DNA of 37,545 bases, taken from a virus. The notes beneath the pieces are model-generated. The model saw nothing but the letters and a program-made list of their open reading frames with translations. It ran no database searches and was not told where the DNA came from. The DNA lies in IMG/VR virus record IMGVR_UViG_3300024346_009773, positions 1-37,545 of that record. One strand, given 5' to 3'. This document shows, in pieces, positions 30,011 to 37,545 of the stretch; within the stretch, counting starts at the first letter, position 1; every line of letters starts with the position of its first letter. The position numbers were made by a program, and so were the translations under genes.

Positions 30011-30781
30011 ATGGAATTACTTACTGATTATTATGAAATAGTAGAGTGGATAAAAAATTATGCTAAACCAAATAATTTTAGTTTAGTTGTTGGTATATCA
30101 GGTGGGATAGATTCTGCATTAGTTTCTACTTTATGTGCTGAAACTGGATTAGATACATATGTAGTTTCAATGCCAATATATCAAAAAGAAGATCAACTAG
30201 AAAGAGCTAGAAACCATATAAAATGGTTAAAGAGCATTTATAATAATGTAATAGATTTAGAATTTGACTTAACAGAAACTTTTCAATCATTTTCAAATAA
30301 CTTCAATAATTCACAGAATTGTAAAACATTTAATAGTCCTTTATCATTAGCAAATTCAAGATCTAGATTACGAATGACAACACTTTATCATATTGCATCT
30401 AATTTAAATGGTATTGTTGTTGGAACTGGTAATAAAGTTGAGGATTTTGGAGTTGGTTTTTTCACTAAGTATGGTGATGGTGGTGTTGATATTTCACCTA
30501 TTGGTGATTTAACAAAAACAGAAGTTAGACAAATGGCTAAAACATTAGGTGTTAATGATGATATAATAGTAGCAAAGCCTACCGATGGTTTATGGGAAGA
30601 TGATAGATCTGATGAAGAACAAATAGGTGCTACATATGAAGAATTGGAATGGGTGATGAGTTTTAATGGAAATATTGATGAATTAAGTGGTAGAAATAAA
30701 GATGTATATAATATATACAAAAATTTTAACAAATCAAATAAACATAAGATGATTGCGATTCCTGTTTATAAAAAAAAATAA
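30011..30781 (+). CDS. nadE: NH3-dependent NAD+ synthase
   Basis: 256 residues. The PP-loop SGGIDS (30-35) binds ATP. GTGNKVEDFGVGFFTKYGDGGVDISPIGDLTKTEV (about 139-173) and KPTDGLWEDDRSDEEQIGA (about 193-211) are the diagnostic NadE blocks. Length fits the ammonia-dependent, single-domain type without a glutaminase domain. It converts deamido-NAD to NAD+ using ATP and ammonia. Lying inside a sugar operon with several NAD(P)-dependent enzymes, it may restore NAD+ consumed by host defence or support the dehydrogenases (both inferences). Confidence 0.9.
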   Translation: MELLTDYYEIVEWIKNYAKPNNFSLVVGISGGIDSALVSTLCAETGLDTYVVSMPIYQKEDQLERARNHIKWLKSIYNNVIDLEFDLTETFQSFSNNFNNSQNCKTFNSPLSLANSRSRLRMTTLYHIASNLNGIVVGTGNKVEDFGVGFFTKYGDGGVDISPIGDLTKTEVRQMAKTLGVNDDIIVAKPTDGLWEDDRSDEEQIGATYEELEWVMSFNGNIDELSGRNKDVYNIYKNFNKSNKHKMIAIPVYKKK

Positions 30782-30789
30782 TTTTAAAA

Positions 30790-32043
30790 ATGAATATAGG
30801 TTTTATTGGTTTAGGTAAGTTAGGTTTACCATGTGCTTTAGCAGCTGAAGATGCTGGACATAAAATTTTTGGATATGATATTAATTCAAATGTAGAGGAA
30901 ATATTAAAAACAAAATTTTTACCTTATAGAGAAGAAGGTGCTCAAGTTTTACTTGAGAAAAATGAAATTAATTGGTCTTCAATTGCAGAAGTAGTATCAA
31001 ATTCAGACATAATTTTTGTACCAATTCAAACACCCCACGATGAAAAATATGAAGGTGTTACAAGATTACCAGAAGAAAGAATTGATTTTGACTACACTTA
31101 TCTTAAAGCTGGTATGAAAAGTTTATCAGAAGAGATTTTAAGACAAGGTGAGAATAAAATTGTTGTGATTATATCAACGGTTTTACCAGGAACAGTTAGA
31201 AGAGAGATTAAACCATTACTTAATGATCACGTTAAGTTGTGTTATAATCCATTCTTTATTGCTATGGGTACAACTATCAAGGATTTTACAAATCCAGAGT
31301 TTATTTTATTTGGTGTTGATGATGAGAATGCTTATAACGTAGCAAAAGAATTCTATTCTACTTTACATAACAAACCAGTTTATAAATGTACAATCGAAGA
31401 AGCTGAAATGATTAAAGTTACATATAATACTTATATAACAATGAAAATCTGTTTAGCAAATACAGTTATGGAGTTATCACATAAAATGGAGAATATTGAT
31501 TGTGATAATGTTATGAAAGGACTTTTCATGGCTAATGAAAGACTAATAAGTTCTAAATACCTAATTGGTGGTATGGGTGATGGCGGTGGATGTCATCCAA
31601 GAGATAACATCGCTCTTTCTTGGTTAGCTAAAAAAGTTAATTTAAGTTACGACTGGTATGAAAACTTAATGTACTGTAGAGAAAATCAAACTGAATGGTT
31701 AGCAGAATTAACTATTGACGAAAAAGAAAAAAACAATTTACCTATTGTTATCTTAGGTAAAACATTTAAAAAAGAAACTAACCTTGTTGTTGGTAGTCCA
31801 TCTATCTTATTAAAAAATCTTTTAGATGAAAAAAATGTTGAATCAACTATGTTTGACCCTTGGGTTGATAGTGATGAAGCACCAATTGAAAATAAATCAA
31901 TATTCTTTATTGGAACAAATCACGATTTATTTTTAGATTATAAATTTCCAGAAGGATCTGTTGTTATTGACCCTTGGAGATTTATCAGAGAACAAGAAGG
32001 TGTTAAATTAATAAAAGTTGGAAATTCTAGTTATGGAAAATAA
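30790..32043 (+). CDS. UDP-glucose/GDP-mannose 6-dehydrogenase family protein
   Basis: 417 residues. Rossmann start MNIGFIGLGKLGLPCALAAE, ISTVLPGTVRREI in the central region, YNPFFIAMGT, and the catalytic GGGCHPRDNIAL with Cys268. The order matches UDP-glucose 6-dehydrogenase: NAD-binding domain, central helix, UDP-sugar-binding domain with LGKTFKKETN. It oxidises the C6-OH of an NDP-sugar to a uronic acid using two NAD+. Donor (UDP-Glc, UDP-GlcNAc or other) is not resolved. The stop codon lies inside the next gene. Confidence 0.87.
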   Translation: MNIGFIGLGKLGLPCALAAEDAGHKIFGYDINSNVEEILKTKFLPYREEGAQVLLEKNEINWSSIAEVVSNSDIIFVPIQTPHDEKYEGVTRLPEERIDFDYTYLKAGMKSLSEEILRQGENKIVVIISTVLPGTVRREIKPLLNDHVKLCYNPFFIAMGTTIKDFTNPEFILFGVDDENAYNVAKEFYSTLHNKPVYKCTIEEAEMIKVTYNTYITMKICLANTVMELSHKMENIDCDNVMKGLFMANERLISSKYLIGGMGDGGGCHPRDNIALSWLAKKVNLSYDWYENLMYCRENQTEWLAELTIDEKEKNNLPIVILGKTFKKETNLVVGSPSILLKNLLDEKNVESTMFDPWVDSDEAPIENKSIFFIGTNHDLFLDYKFPEGSVVIDPWRFIREQEGVKLIKVGNSSYGK

Positions 32044-32965
32044 AAACGTACTTATAACAGGAGGAGCTGGTTTTTTTGGATCAAAACTTACTGAGAAATT
32101 TTTAGATAAAGGTTATAATGTAACAGTATATGATAACCTATCATTTAGTGATGATGGTGTAGAACCATTCTTATCAAATGAGAAATACCAATTCATTAAT
32201 GGTTGTGTAACAGATTTAAGTTTACTTGAATCTGTTGCTACCAAAAATGATATAATAATTAACTTAGCTGCTTATGTTGGTGAACCAATATGTAAAGCTA
32301 ATAAAGACACTGTTTATAAAATAAACACAGACTCAGCAAAATTTTTATCAAAATTTTGTAATGATAATAATAAACAATTTTTATTTTTAAGCACTTGCTC
32401 AAACTATGGTAAAAATGATTCAATGGTTGATGAAAACTCTGAATTAAATCCACTAGGTCTTTATTCTGATTCTAAAATCAAAGCCGAAAACTACATCATC
32501 GAAAATGTTAAGTCTTATTTAATTTTAAGATGTGCTACTTTGTTTGGTGTTTCTCATAGAATGAGAGTTGATTTAACTATAAACCAATTTTTATATGAGA
32601 TAAACAAGGATGGTTTTGTTAGTGTATATGGTGAAGAAGCTTGGAGACCTTATTTACATGTTGATGATGCTTGTAATATGATTATCATTTCTTTAGAGAG
32701 TAATTTAACAGGTGTTTATAACTTAGGTGATGAAACATTAAACTATACAAAGAAACAAATTGTTGATGAGTTATTAAACTATAAAGAGTTTGTTGTGGAA
32801 CAAGTTGATTGGGATGATCCAAGAGACTACCAAGTTGATTTTACTAAACTTAGATCTAAAATTGATTATAAAATTAAATTTGATTTAAAATCTGGTATCG
32901 AAGAGTTATCAAACTATTTAACTACTGATAATTTTAAAAATAAGAAAAGTATAAAAAATGCTTAA
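32033..32965 (+). CDS. NAD-dependent epimerase/dehydratase (extended SDR)
   Basis: 310 residues from the ATG at 32033. VLITGGAGFFGSKLTEKF (GxxGxxG), INLAAYVGEP, FLSTCSNYG (about 118-126) and LYSDSKIKAE (Tyr-x3-Lys, about 144-153) are the extended-SDR catalytic set. RCATLFGVSHRMR follows as in NDP-sugar epimerases and reductases. The start overlaps the end of the dehydrogenase gene by 11 bases, so it probably acts on the product of that or the C-methyl pathway. The exact step is unknown. Confidence 0.84.
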   Translation: MENKNVLITGGAGFFGSKLTEKFLDKGYNVTVYDNLSFSDDGVEPFLSNEKYQFINGCVTDLSLLESVATKNDIIINLAAYVGEPICKANKDTVYKINTDSAKFLSKFCNDNNKQFLFLSTCSNYGKNDSMVDENSELNPLGLYSDSKIKAENYIIENVKSYLILRCATLFGVSHRMRVDLTINQFLYEINKDGFVSVYGEEAWRPYLHVDDACNMIIISLESNLTGVYNLGDETLNYTKKQIVDELLNYKEFVVEQVDWDDPRDYQVDFTKLRSKIDYKIKFDLKSGIEELSNYLTTDNFKNKKSIKNA

Positions 32966-33491
32966 TATAAAAATAGGTAATGATGTTATTATTGAATCAG
33001 ATGTGGTTTTCAAAAGACCACATCTGGTTAATATTGGTAATAAAGTTGCTATTGATAAAGGATTTTATTGTACAACTGAAATCGAAATTGGTGACTATGT
33101 TCATATATCACCTTATGTCACTTGTATTGGTGGTGAAAAAGGTAAGTTTATATGTAAAGGTTTTAATAATATAATGGCTGGAGCTAGAATTATTTGTTCT
33201 TCTGATAGATTTGATGATAGTGGATTATTTGGAGTTTTGATTCCTGATGAATTAAAAGGTCGTCAAATTACAGAACCAGTTATAATGGAAGAGTTTTCAA
33301 ATATAGGCACAAATGCAATAGTGTTACCAGGATCTATTTTAAGAAAGGGAGTTTTACTCACAGCTGGTAGTTTATTAAAAGGTGATACAGAAGAGTGGGG
33401 TGTTTATAAAGGTAACCCAGCTGTTTTAGTTAAAAAAATTGACTCTAAAGAAATTTTAGAAAAATCAAAAAAATTAAGATATGGAATCTAA
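32958..33491 (+). CDS. Hexapeptide-repeat (left-handed beta-helix) acyltransferase
   Basis: 177 residues. Short hexapeptide turns run through most of the chain (IKIGNDVIIESDVVFK, VNIGNKVAIDKGFYC, IEIGDYVHISPYVTC, and NIGTNAIVLPGSILRKGVLLTAGSLLKGD). YKGNPAVLVKKI marks the C-terminal end typical of O-acetyltransferases. The sugar-cluster position suggests acylation of a sugar hydroxyl or amino group. The conserved catalytic His of xenobiotic acyltransferases is not obvious (HISPYV may supply it). The start overlaps the previous stop by eight bases. Confidence 0.8.
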   Translation: MLNIKIGNDVIIESDVVFKRPHLVNIGNKVAIDKGFYCTTEIEIGDYVHISPYVTCIGGEKGKFICKGFNNIMAGARIICSSDRFDDSGLFGVLIPDELKGRQITEPVIMEEFSNIGTNAIVLPGSILRKGVLLTAGSLLKGDTEEWGVYKGNPAVLVKKIDSKEILEKSKKLRYGI

Positions 33492-34218
33492 ATATAAATA
33501 TAATGAATGGCCTTTAGGTAGATTACCTAAAGAGTTAGAAAGACCTGAATTGGATTTGATTAAATCTATGGGTTATGAATGGTCTGATCCACGAGATGTG
33601 ATTGATATGTTTGAGAAAAAAGTTGCTGAATATTCAGGATCTAAATACGCAGTTGTTTTAGATTGTTGTTCAAATGGTATTTTTCTTTGTATGAAATATT
33701 TACAATCAATTGGTGAGTTAAAATCTGAAGATATTATAAAAATACCTAATCAAACTTATGTATCAGTGCCTATGCAAATATTACATGCAGGTCAAAAATT
33801 TGAATTAGAAGAATTAGAATGGTCTGGTATTTATCAATTAAAAGGAACAAGAATTTGGGATAGTGCTGGTAGATTTACTGAAAGTATGTTTGTTGGTGGT
33901 AATTCATTACAAGTATTATCTTTTCAAATAAAGAAAATAATTCCAATTGGAAGAGGTGGTATGATTTTAACTGATGATGAAGAATCTTATAATTGGTTGA
34001 AATTAGCTTGTTACGATGGTCGTGATTTAACAACACCTTATACAAGTGATGAACATATTAAAGTTTTGGGATATCATATGTATATGACACCAGAAGATGC
34101 CGCTAGAGGAATTATATTAATGGATAATAGACCAGATTCTAATGTTGATTGTCAAAATAATACAATGTATCCACCTTTAAATAATATGTTGAGTAATATA
34201 AACTTAACTAAAAAATAA
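33481..34218 (+). CDS. Shortened DegT/DnrJ-type PLP-dependent sugar aminotransferase-like protein
   Basis: 245 residues, against about 370 for the family. Recognisable blocks: VIDMFEKKVAEYSGSKYAVVLDCCSNGIFL (about 40-69, PLP phosphate region), IPNQTYVSVPMQIL, RIWDSAGRF (Asp of the PLP ring), and LSFQIKKIIPIGRGGMI (about 143-159), which provides a Lys at the Schiff-base position. The C-terminal domain is much reduced. Could act on a 4- or 3-keto sugar or be a non-catalytic remnant. The gene start overlaps the previous gene by 11 bases. Confidence 0.68.
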   Translation: MESKYKYNEWPLGRLPKELERPELDLIKSMGYEWSDPRDVIDMFEKKVAEYSGSKYAVVLDCCSNGIFLCMKYLQSIGELKSEDIIKIPNQTYVSVPMQILHAGQKFELEELEWSGIYQLKGTRIWDSAGRFTESMFVGGNSLQVLSFQIKKIIPIGRGGMILTDDEESYNWLKLACYDGRDLTTPYTSDEHIKVLGYHMYMTPEDAARGIILMDNRPDSNVDCQNNTMYPPLNNMLSNINLTKK

Positions 34219-34226
34219 TTTATAGT

Positions 34227-34991
34227 ATGATTACAGTAGGATTTAACAAAGTATTTGTAGAAAATAATATAGCTCTTGGAAACCATATGTTTCAATATGC
34301 TGTTTGTAGATTAGTATCTTTAAAAAATGGATATAACTTTTATATTCCTTATTCTGGATACTTAAAAGAATGTTTCCCCAATATTGACTTAGGTGTTAAA
34401 GATGGAGAGATTGCATATCATTATAATGATAGTAGTGAGCAATTTTATAACGGTAATGTATTTAGTTGTCCAAACTTTACACACTTATCTGGTTGGTTTC
34501 AAACCGAAAAGTATTTTGAAGGAAATGAGAATTTAGTGAAAGAATGGTTTAAATGTGAAATTGATGAGAATATCTCAAATATTATAACTAAGTATCCACT
34601 TGATGATTATTGTTATATACACTTGAGAGGTGGTGATAATAGATTAAACAACGATGGTTGGTTGATGTTAAAATCATATTATGAAAAAGGTATAGAAGAA
34701 GTTAGAAAAGTAAAATCTGATATAAAGTTTGTTATTATAACAGATGATATTGAATTATCAAAAGAATACTTTCCTGAGATTGATGCATTATCAAATGATG
34801 TTATGACCGATTTTAAATCTTTATATTTTAGTAAGTATATGGTGATACCAGCATCAACATTCTCTTGGTGGTCTGGTTGGTTAACTGATAAAGAAATAGT
34901 TGTTGCTCCAAAATATTGGTTAAATCACAACAAAGATAATAATACTTGGTATCCAAGTGATGTTAAAACTGATAAATTTTTATACATATGA
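34227..34991 (+). CDS. GT11-like glycosyltransferase
   Basis: 254 residues. The N-terminal ALGNHMFQYAVCRLVSLKNGYNF is the GT11 nucleotide-binding start. YCYIHLRGGDNR (about 130-141) is the H-x-R-G-G-D block, FVIITDD is the next strand, and ASTFSWWSGWLTDKEIVVAPKYW (about 210-232) ends the fold. It is similar to the proteins at 24644 and 34988, suggesting tandem duplication. Probably transfers a fucose-like deoxyhexose. The stop codon overlaps the next start (ATGA). Confidence 0.8.
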   Translation: MITVGFNKVFVENNIALGNHMFQYAVCRLVSLKNGYNFYIPYSGYLKECFPNIDLGVKDGEIAYHYNDSSEQFYNGNVFSCPNFTHLSGWFQTEKYFEGNENLVKEWFKCEIDENISNIITKYPLDDYCYIHLRGGDNRLNNDGWLMLKSYYEKGIEEVRKVKSDIKFVIITDDIELSKEYFPEIDALSNDVMTDFKSLYFSKYMVIPASTFSWWSGWLTDKEIVVAPKYWLNHNKDNNTWYPSDVKTDKFLYI

Positions 34992-35764
34992 TAATAACAA
35001 AAATACAAGGTGGTTTAGGTAATCAAATGTTTCAATATGCTTATGGTAAACATTTGGCTACTAAGTATAATAAAAAATTATACTGTGATATAAACTTTTA
35101 TCAATATCAATCTTTAAGAAGTTTTTCATTACAAGATTTTGATAATATTGATTTAGATACTTCGGTTGATAATATCAAAGTTAATTTTCCTATTTATAAA
35201 ATTGATGATGATTTTAATTATAAAGAAATAGCAGAACCAAATAATTGTGGATATTACTTAAATGGTTATTGGCAATCTGAAAAATATTTTAAAGAGTCTG
35301 AATCGGTTATTAGAAAACAATTTAAACCTAATAAATTTCTATTTGAAAAGATACTAGAAACCCCTGGATTGGATACTAAAACTGTATCAATGCACATTAG
35401 AAGAACTGATTATGTTACATCAGATGGTTATCATCCTGTTCAATCATTAGACTATTATCAAAATGCTATTGATTTGATTGGTGACTATGATACACTTTAT
35501 ATTTTCTCTGATGATATAAACTGGTGCAAAGATAATCTAAATTTTAAAAATATGATATTTAGAGAAGGTAATTCCGACATTGAAGATTTATTCTTAATGT
35601 CTATGTGTGCTAATAATATAATTGCTAATAGTACATTCAGTTGGTGGGCCGCTTGGTTAAATGAACATCCTGATAAGAAAGTTATATCACCATCTAAATG
35701 GCTTGGTGAACAAACAAACTTAAATACGAATGATATAATTCCATTAGATTGGATAAAAATATAA
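34988..35764 (+). CDS. GT11 alpha-1,2-fucosyltransferase-like glycosyltransferase
   Basis: 258 residues. The most canonical of the three: IQGGLGNQMFQYAYGKHLATKYNKKL (start), then VSMHIRRTDYVTSDGYH (about 135-151, H-x-R-R-x-D-Y), LYIFSDDINW, and IANSTFSWWAAWLNE (about 214-228). All four GT11 blocks are intact. The donor is GDP-L-fucose in characterised members; here another 6-deoxy sugar is possible. ATGA coupling links it to the preceding GT11 copy, and the next gene starts nine bases after its stop. Confidence 0.87.
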   Translation: MIITKIQGGLGNQMFQYAYGKHLATKYNKKLYCDINFYQYQSLRSFSLQDFDNIDLDTSVDNIKVNFPIYKIDDDFNYKEIAEPNNCGYYLNGYWQSEKYFKESESVIRKQFKPNKFLFEKILETPGLDTKTVSMHIRRTDYVTSDGYHPVQSLDYYQNAIDLIGDYDTLYIFSDDINWCKDNLNFKNMIFREGNSDIEDLFLMSMCANNIIANSTFSWWAAWLNEHPDKKVISPSKWLGEQTNLNTNDIIPLDWIKI

Positions 35765-35772
35765 AAATAAAA

Positions 35773-37230
35773 ATGATTTTAGAAAAAGATATTTGTTTTG
35801 TAACAACAACACTATATACTAAGTTTTTAGCTTATCAATCAACAATACTTAAAAAAGAGTTTCCAGATAGTACACATTTAACTATTAATGGTACCAAAAA
35901 CTGGCCAAACTCTTGGTTTTATTGGATAGATGAAGTTAAAAAAACTAAATGTAAATACTTTATTCATATTGATGAAGACTTTTTCTTAACATCTAAAGAT
36001 GAATTGATGAAGGTTTTGAATAAAATGGAAGTTGAGAATATTGATATAATGGGAACGTCTGATGGATATTCTCAATATAGAGGTGCTAATCCAGTTGCTA
36101 TAAATGCTTTTCTACTAATTGGTAGAATAGAACATCTTAAAAAAGTTAACTTCTCACAAATACAATTTGGTTTTGATCCTAACCAAGGTTGGTTAAATAA
36201 TTACAATATTAAGTTTGTTGAAGATTATAAGAAAGACTTTAACTATCAACACGAAATCCAAGGTGGTTCAAATTTTAATTTTGAACAAGAACCTTACTAT
36301 GCTTTCTTATGGGTAATGAAACAATTAGGATGTAAGTTTGATTATTTATATCCTCACTTTGATGATAGATTTAAATCTACAAATCCTAGAATAGATAAAA
36401 ACTCTCCTGATATCGGAATACATATGTGGTTTACTAGAAATTGGAATTCAAATGAGAATATTCATGGTATGACTAATATAGATAGATACACCAAAGTAGA
36501 AAATTATATTAAAAAAAACTTAATCAATGTTAAGAAAAATAAGACTGATGTTTATATTCATGTTGCTGTAATGGGTAATATTAATGAAGTTTTAACTAAC
36601 CTATTAAATAGAATAGATGATAGTGGTTTATACGATCATTGTAATCATGTTTATTTAAGTATAAATGGTAACATACAGGATTTAGAAGTTAATCTAAATA
36701 AAGACAAATATGTAATTATTAATGATAATAAAGATGTTACAAAGTGTGAATTTCCTACTATTGACTTAATATGGAATAACTCACATTTAGATGATGATGA
36801 CACTAATATACTTTACTTAATGACGAAAGGTGTTTCTAGAGATAATCCTAATGTTACTGACCAATTGAATATGTTAAGTCATTTTACAATAAATCAATGG
36901 AAAGAAAGAATTGATGAATTAAAAGAAAATGATTGTACTAGTGTTAATCTAAGAGGTAATGTTGAAGATGTTAAGTTTCATCCATCTACTTGGGGTTATG
37001 GTAAAGCTCCAAAACATTATAGTGGTAACTTTTGGTGGACTAAATCATCACACGTTAAGAAATTGGTTAACCCAACTTCTTGGGCACCTGATGAAAATTT
37101 CTTTCAGTGGCGAATGATGTGTGAGATGTGGGTTTGTTCATTAGAAAATGGTAAATATAATAATGCTTATACTTCAACAGTTGATCATTATCAAAGTCCT
37201 TATCCAAAAGAATTATATGAAGAAAATTAA
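35773..37230 (+). CDS. Two-domain glycosyltransferase-like protein
   Basis: 485 residues from the ATG at 35773. The N-terminal half has ICFVTTTLYTKFLAYQSTIL and FIHIDEDFFLTSKDEL (about 55-70), a GT-A fold with Asp-Glu-Asp at the metal position, and NAFLLIGRIEHL. The C-terminal half (from about 258, VYIHVAVMGNINEVLTNLL) has DDTNILYLMTKGVSR, then WKERIDELKENDCTSVNLRG and YSGNFWWTKSSHVKKL (about 417-432), similar to the WxGNFWW block of another family of bacterial/phage glycan proteins. It is the last gene of the sugar cluster; donors are unknown. Confidence 0.68.
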   Translation: MILEKDICFVTTTLYTKFLAYQSTILKKEFPDSTHLTINGTKNWPNSWFYWIDEVKKTKCKYFIHIDEDFFLTSKDELMKVLNKMEVENIDIMGTSDGYSQYRGANPVAINAFLLIGRIEHLKKVNFSQIQFGFDPNQGWLNNYNIKFVEDYKKDFNYQHEIQGGSNFNFEQEPYYAFLWVMKQLGCKFDYLYPHFDDRFKSTNPRIDKNSPDIGIHMWFTRNWNSNENIHGMTNIDRYTKVENYIKKNLINVKKNKTDVYIHVAVMGNINEVLTNLLNRIDDSGLYDHCNHVYLSINGNIQDLEVNLNKDKYVIINDNKDVTKCEFPTIDLIWNNSHLDDDDTNILYLMTKGVSRDNPNVTDQLNMLSHFTINQWKERIDELKENDCTSVNLRGNVEDVKFHPSTWGYGKAPKHYSGNFWWTKSSHVKKLVNPTSWAPDENFFQWRMMCEMWVCSLENGKYNNAYTSTVDHYQSPYPKELYEEN

Positions 37231-37438
37231 AAAAACTGGAGCTGGTGGTGAAATATATTCAAATCCAGAAGCCGACAAACTAAGTGAAGGTTATGGTGTT
37301 GATATAGCAGATCAATTATCTGCTATGTTATCACAACAGATTGCTAAATCAATAGATGCTGAGATATTACAAACATTAGGAGTTTTATCTACACCAGAAA
37401 GACGTAAAAGATCATTAAGTAAAATATTTAAAAAATAA
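37217..37438 (+). CDS. Small protein resembling a T4-type capsid segment
   Basis: 73 residues from the ATG at 37217, which overlaps the end of the previous gene by 14 bases. MKKIKKTGAGGEIYSN is followed by ADQLSAMLSQQIAKSIDAEILQTLGVLS (about 34-61). The latter recalls the ELSNILSTEI-type helix of T4-like gp23 capsid proteins (alternating hydrophobic positions, acidic residue before Ile-Leu), and the end is basic (RRKRSLSKIFKK). Could be a small structural or assembly protein; the similarity is by eye only. Confidence 0.5.
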   Translation: MKKIKKTGAGGEIYSNPEADKLSEGYGVDIADQLSAMLSQQIAKSIDAEILQTLGVLSTPERRKRSLSKIFKK

Positions 37439-37545
37439 TTTGAAATTTTATTTTACCACAATCCCATATTTTGTTAATATTTCTATTAGATTCACTTATT
37501 CCAGTAAAAGACTTTCTAAATCCTGATTTGTGAACTCTTTTACCA
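37428..37545 (-). CDS. 3' end of a minus-strand gene of unknown function (partial)
   Basis: An open frame on the minus strand enters from the window edge and stops at 37428-37430: GKRVHKSGFRKSFTGISE and then SNRNINKIWDCGKIKFQIIF. About 38 codons are visible. It is convergent with the preceding plus-strand gene, with an 11-base overlap. The product is unrecognised. Minus-strand genes elsewhere in this window are mostly probable structural proteins, so that class is a reasonable guess. Confidence 0.42.
   Translation of the reverse strand, partial: GKRVHKSGFRKSFTGISESNRNINKIWDCGKIKFQIIF

Noticed and set aside
19875-37230. Interpretation as a bacterial O-antigen or capsule locus
   Set aside because: No flippase, polymerase, ligase or transporter gene is present. 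ClpC, cREC-like and structural-type genes share the same dense overlapping style and AT-rich signals. Not fully excluded without the flanking sequence.
1-37545. CRISPR arrays, insertion sequences, attachment sites and long direct repeats
   Set aside because: I saw no regularly spaced repeats, transposase genes or duplicated ends while reading. The CAA run at 3258-3428 and short hairpins are the only repeat structures found.

Overview
The window looks like part of a large tailed-phage genome infecting a member of the Bacteroidetes (Flavobacteriia-like). Reasons: very AT-rich DNA; genes tightly packed, often with overlapping stop and start codons; many small genes of unknown function; no Shine-Dalgarno pattern; repeated TAnnTTTG elements, the Bacteroidetes sigma -7 consensus; a stray tRNA-Leu-like gene; phage-type accessory enzymes; and virion-protein candidates on the opposite strand. 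No terminase, capsid or polymerase gene is inside the window, so the phage assignment is an inference. 

Layout. 1-3.6 kb: a modular endonuclease-like protein, three small minus-strand genes that probably form one transcription unit, small plus-strand genes (a GNAT acetyltransferase and a ribbon-helix-helix regulator) and a tRNA-Leu-like gene with an abnormal anticodon arm. 3.6-5.8 kb (minus): a 747-residue structural-protein candidate. 5.9-12.2 kb (plus): a di-zinc peptidase, a GT2 glycosyltransferase, and a run of small genes including a cyclic-phosphate-processing receiver-like protein, a ParB-like domain protein and a polynucleotide-kinase-like P-loop protein. 12.2-13.6 kb (minus): a 459-residue membrane-associated protein, probably structural. 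13.6-17.7 kb (plus, with one YgjV-like membrane gene on minus): flavoprotein, MgtC-like, CYTH and unknown genes, interrupted by a broken endonuclease remnant. 17.7-19.8 kb: a ClpC-like AAA+ unfoldase without the N-domain but with a VGF ClpP-binding loop. 19.9-37.2 kb (plus): an uninterrupted cluster of about 16 genes for nucleotide-sugar remodelling and glycosyl transfer. 37.2 kb to the end: a small gene, then the 3' end of a minus-strand gene. 

How it works together. The 17-kb sugar cluster contains an E1/RfbH-type 3-dehydratase, several SDR epimerases/reductases, a triple fusion (epimerase + sugar cupin + NDP-hexose C-methyltransferase), a UDP-sugar 6-dehydrogenase, a DegT-like aminotransferase, a hexapeptide acyltransferase, NAD+ synthase and eight or nine glycosyltransferase domains (GT2, DUF5672, three GT11-like, GT17, exostosin-like, others). 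No nucleotidylyltransferase or 4,6-dehydratase is present, so the phage probably diverts a host NDP-4-keto-6-deoxyhexose into an unusual deoxy and/or C-methyl-branched glycan. The target could be virion protein or the host surface. 

Regulation. Two promoter-like motifs sit at a fixed distance of 4 nt from start codons: TTTWATATATA-N4-ATG (genes at 90, 2524-, 2879, 5821-, 13593- and 13639, weaker at 8931) and TATNTTTG-N4-ATG (8645 and 11220). This geometry suggests widespread leaderless transcripts. Rho-independent terminator hairpins follow several transcription units.
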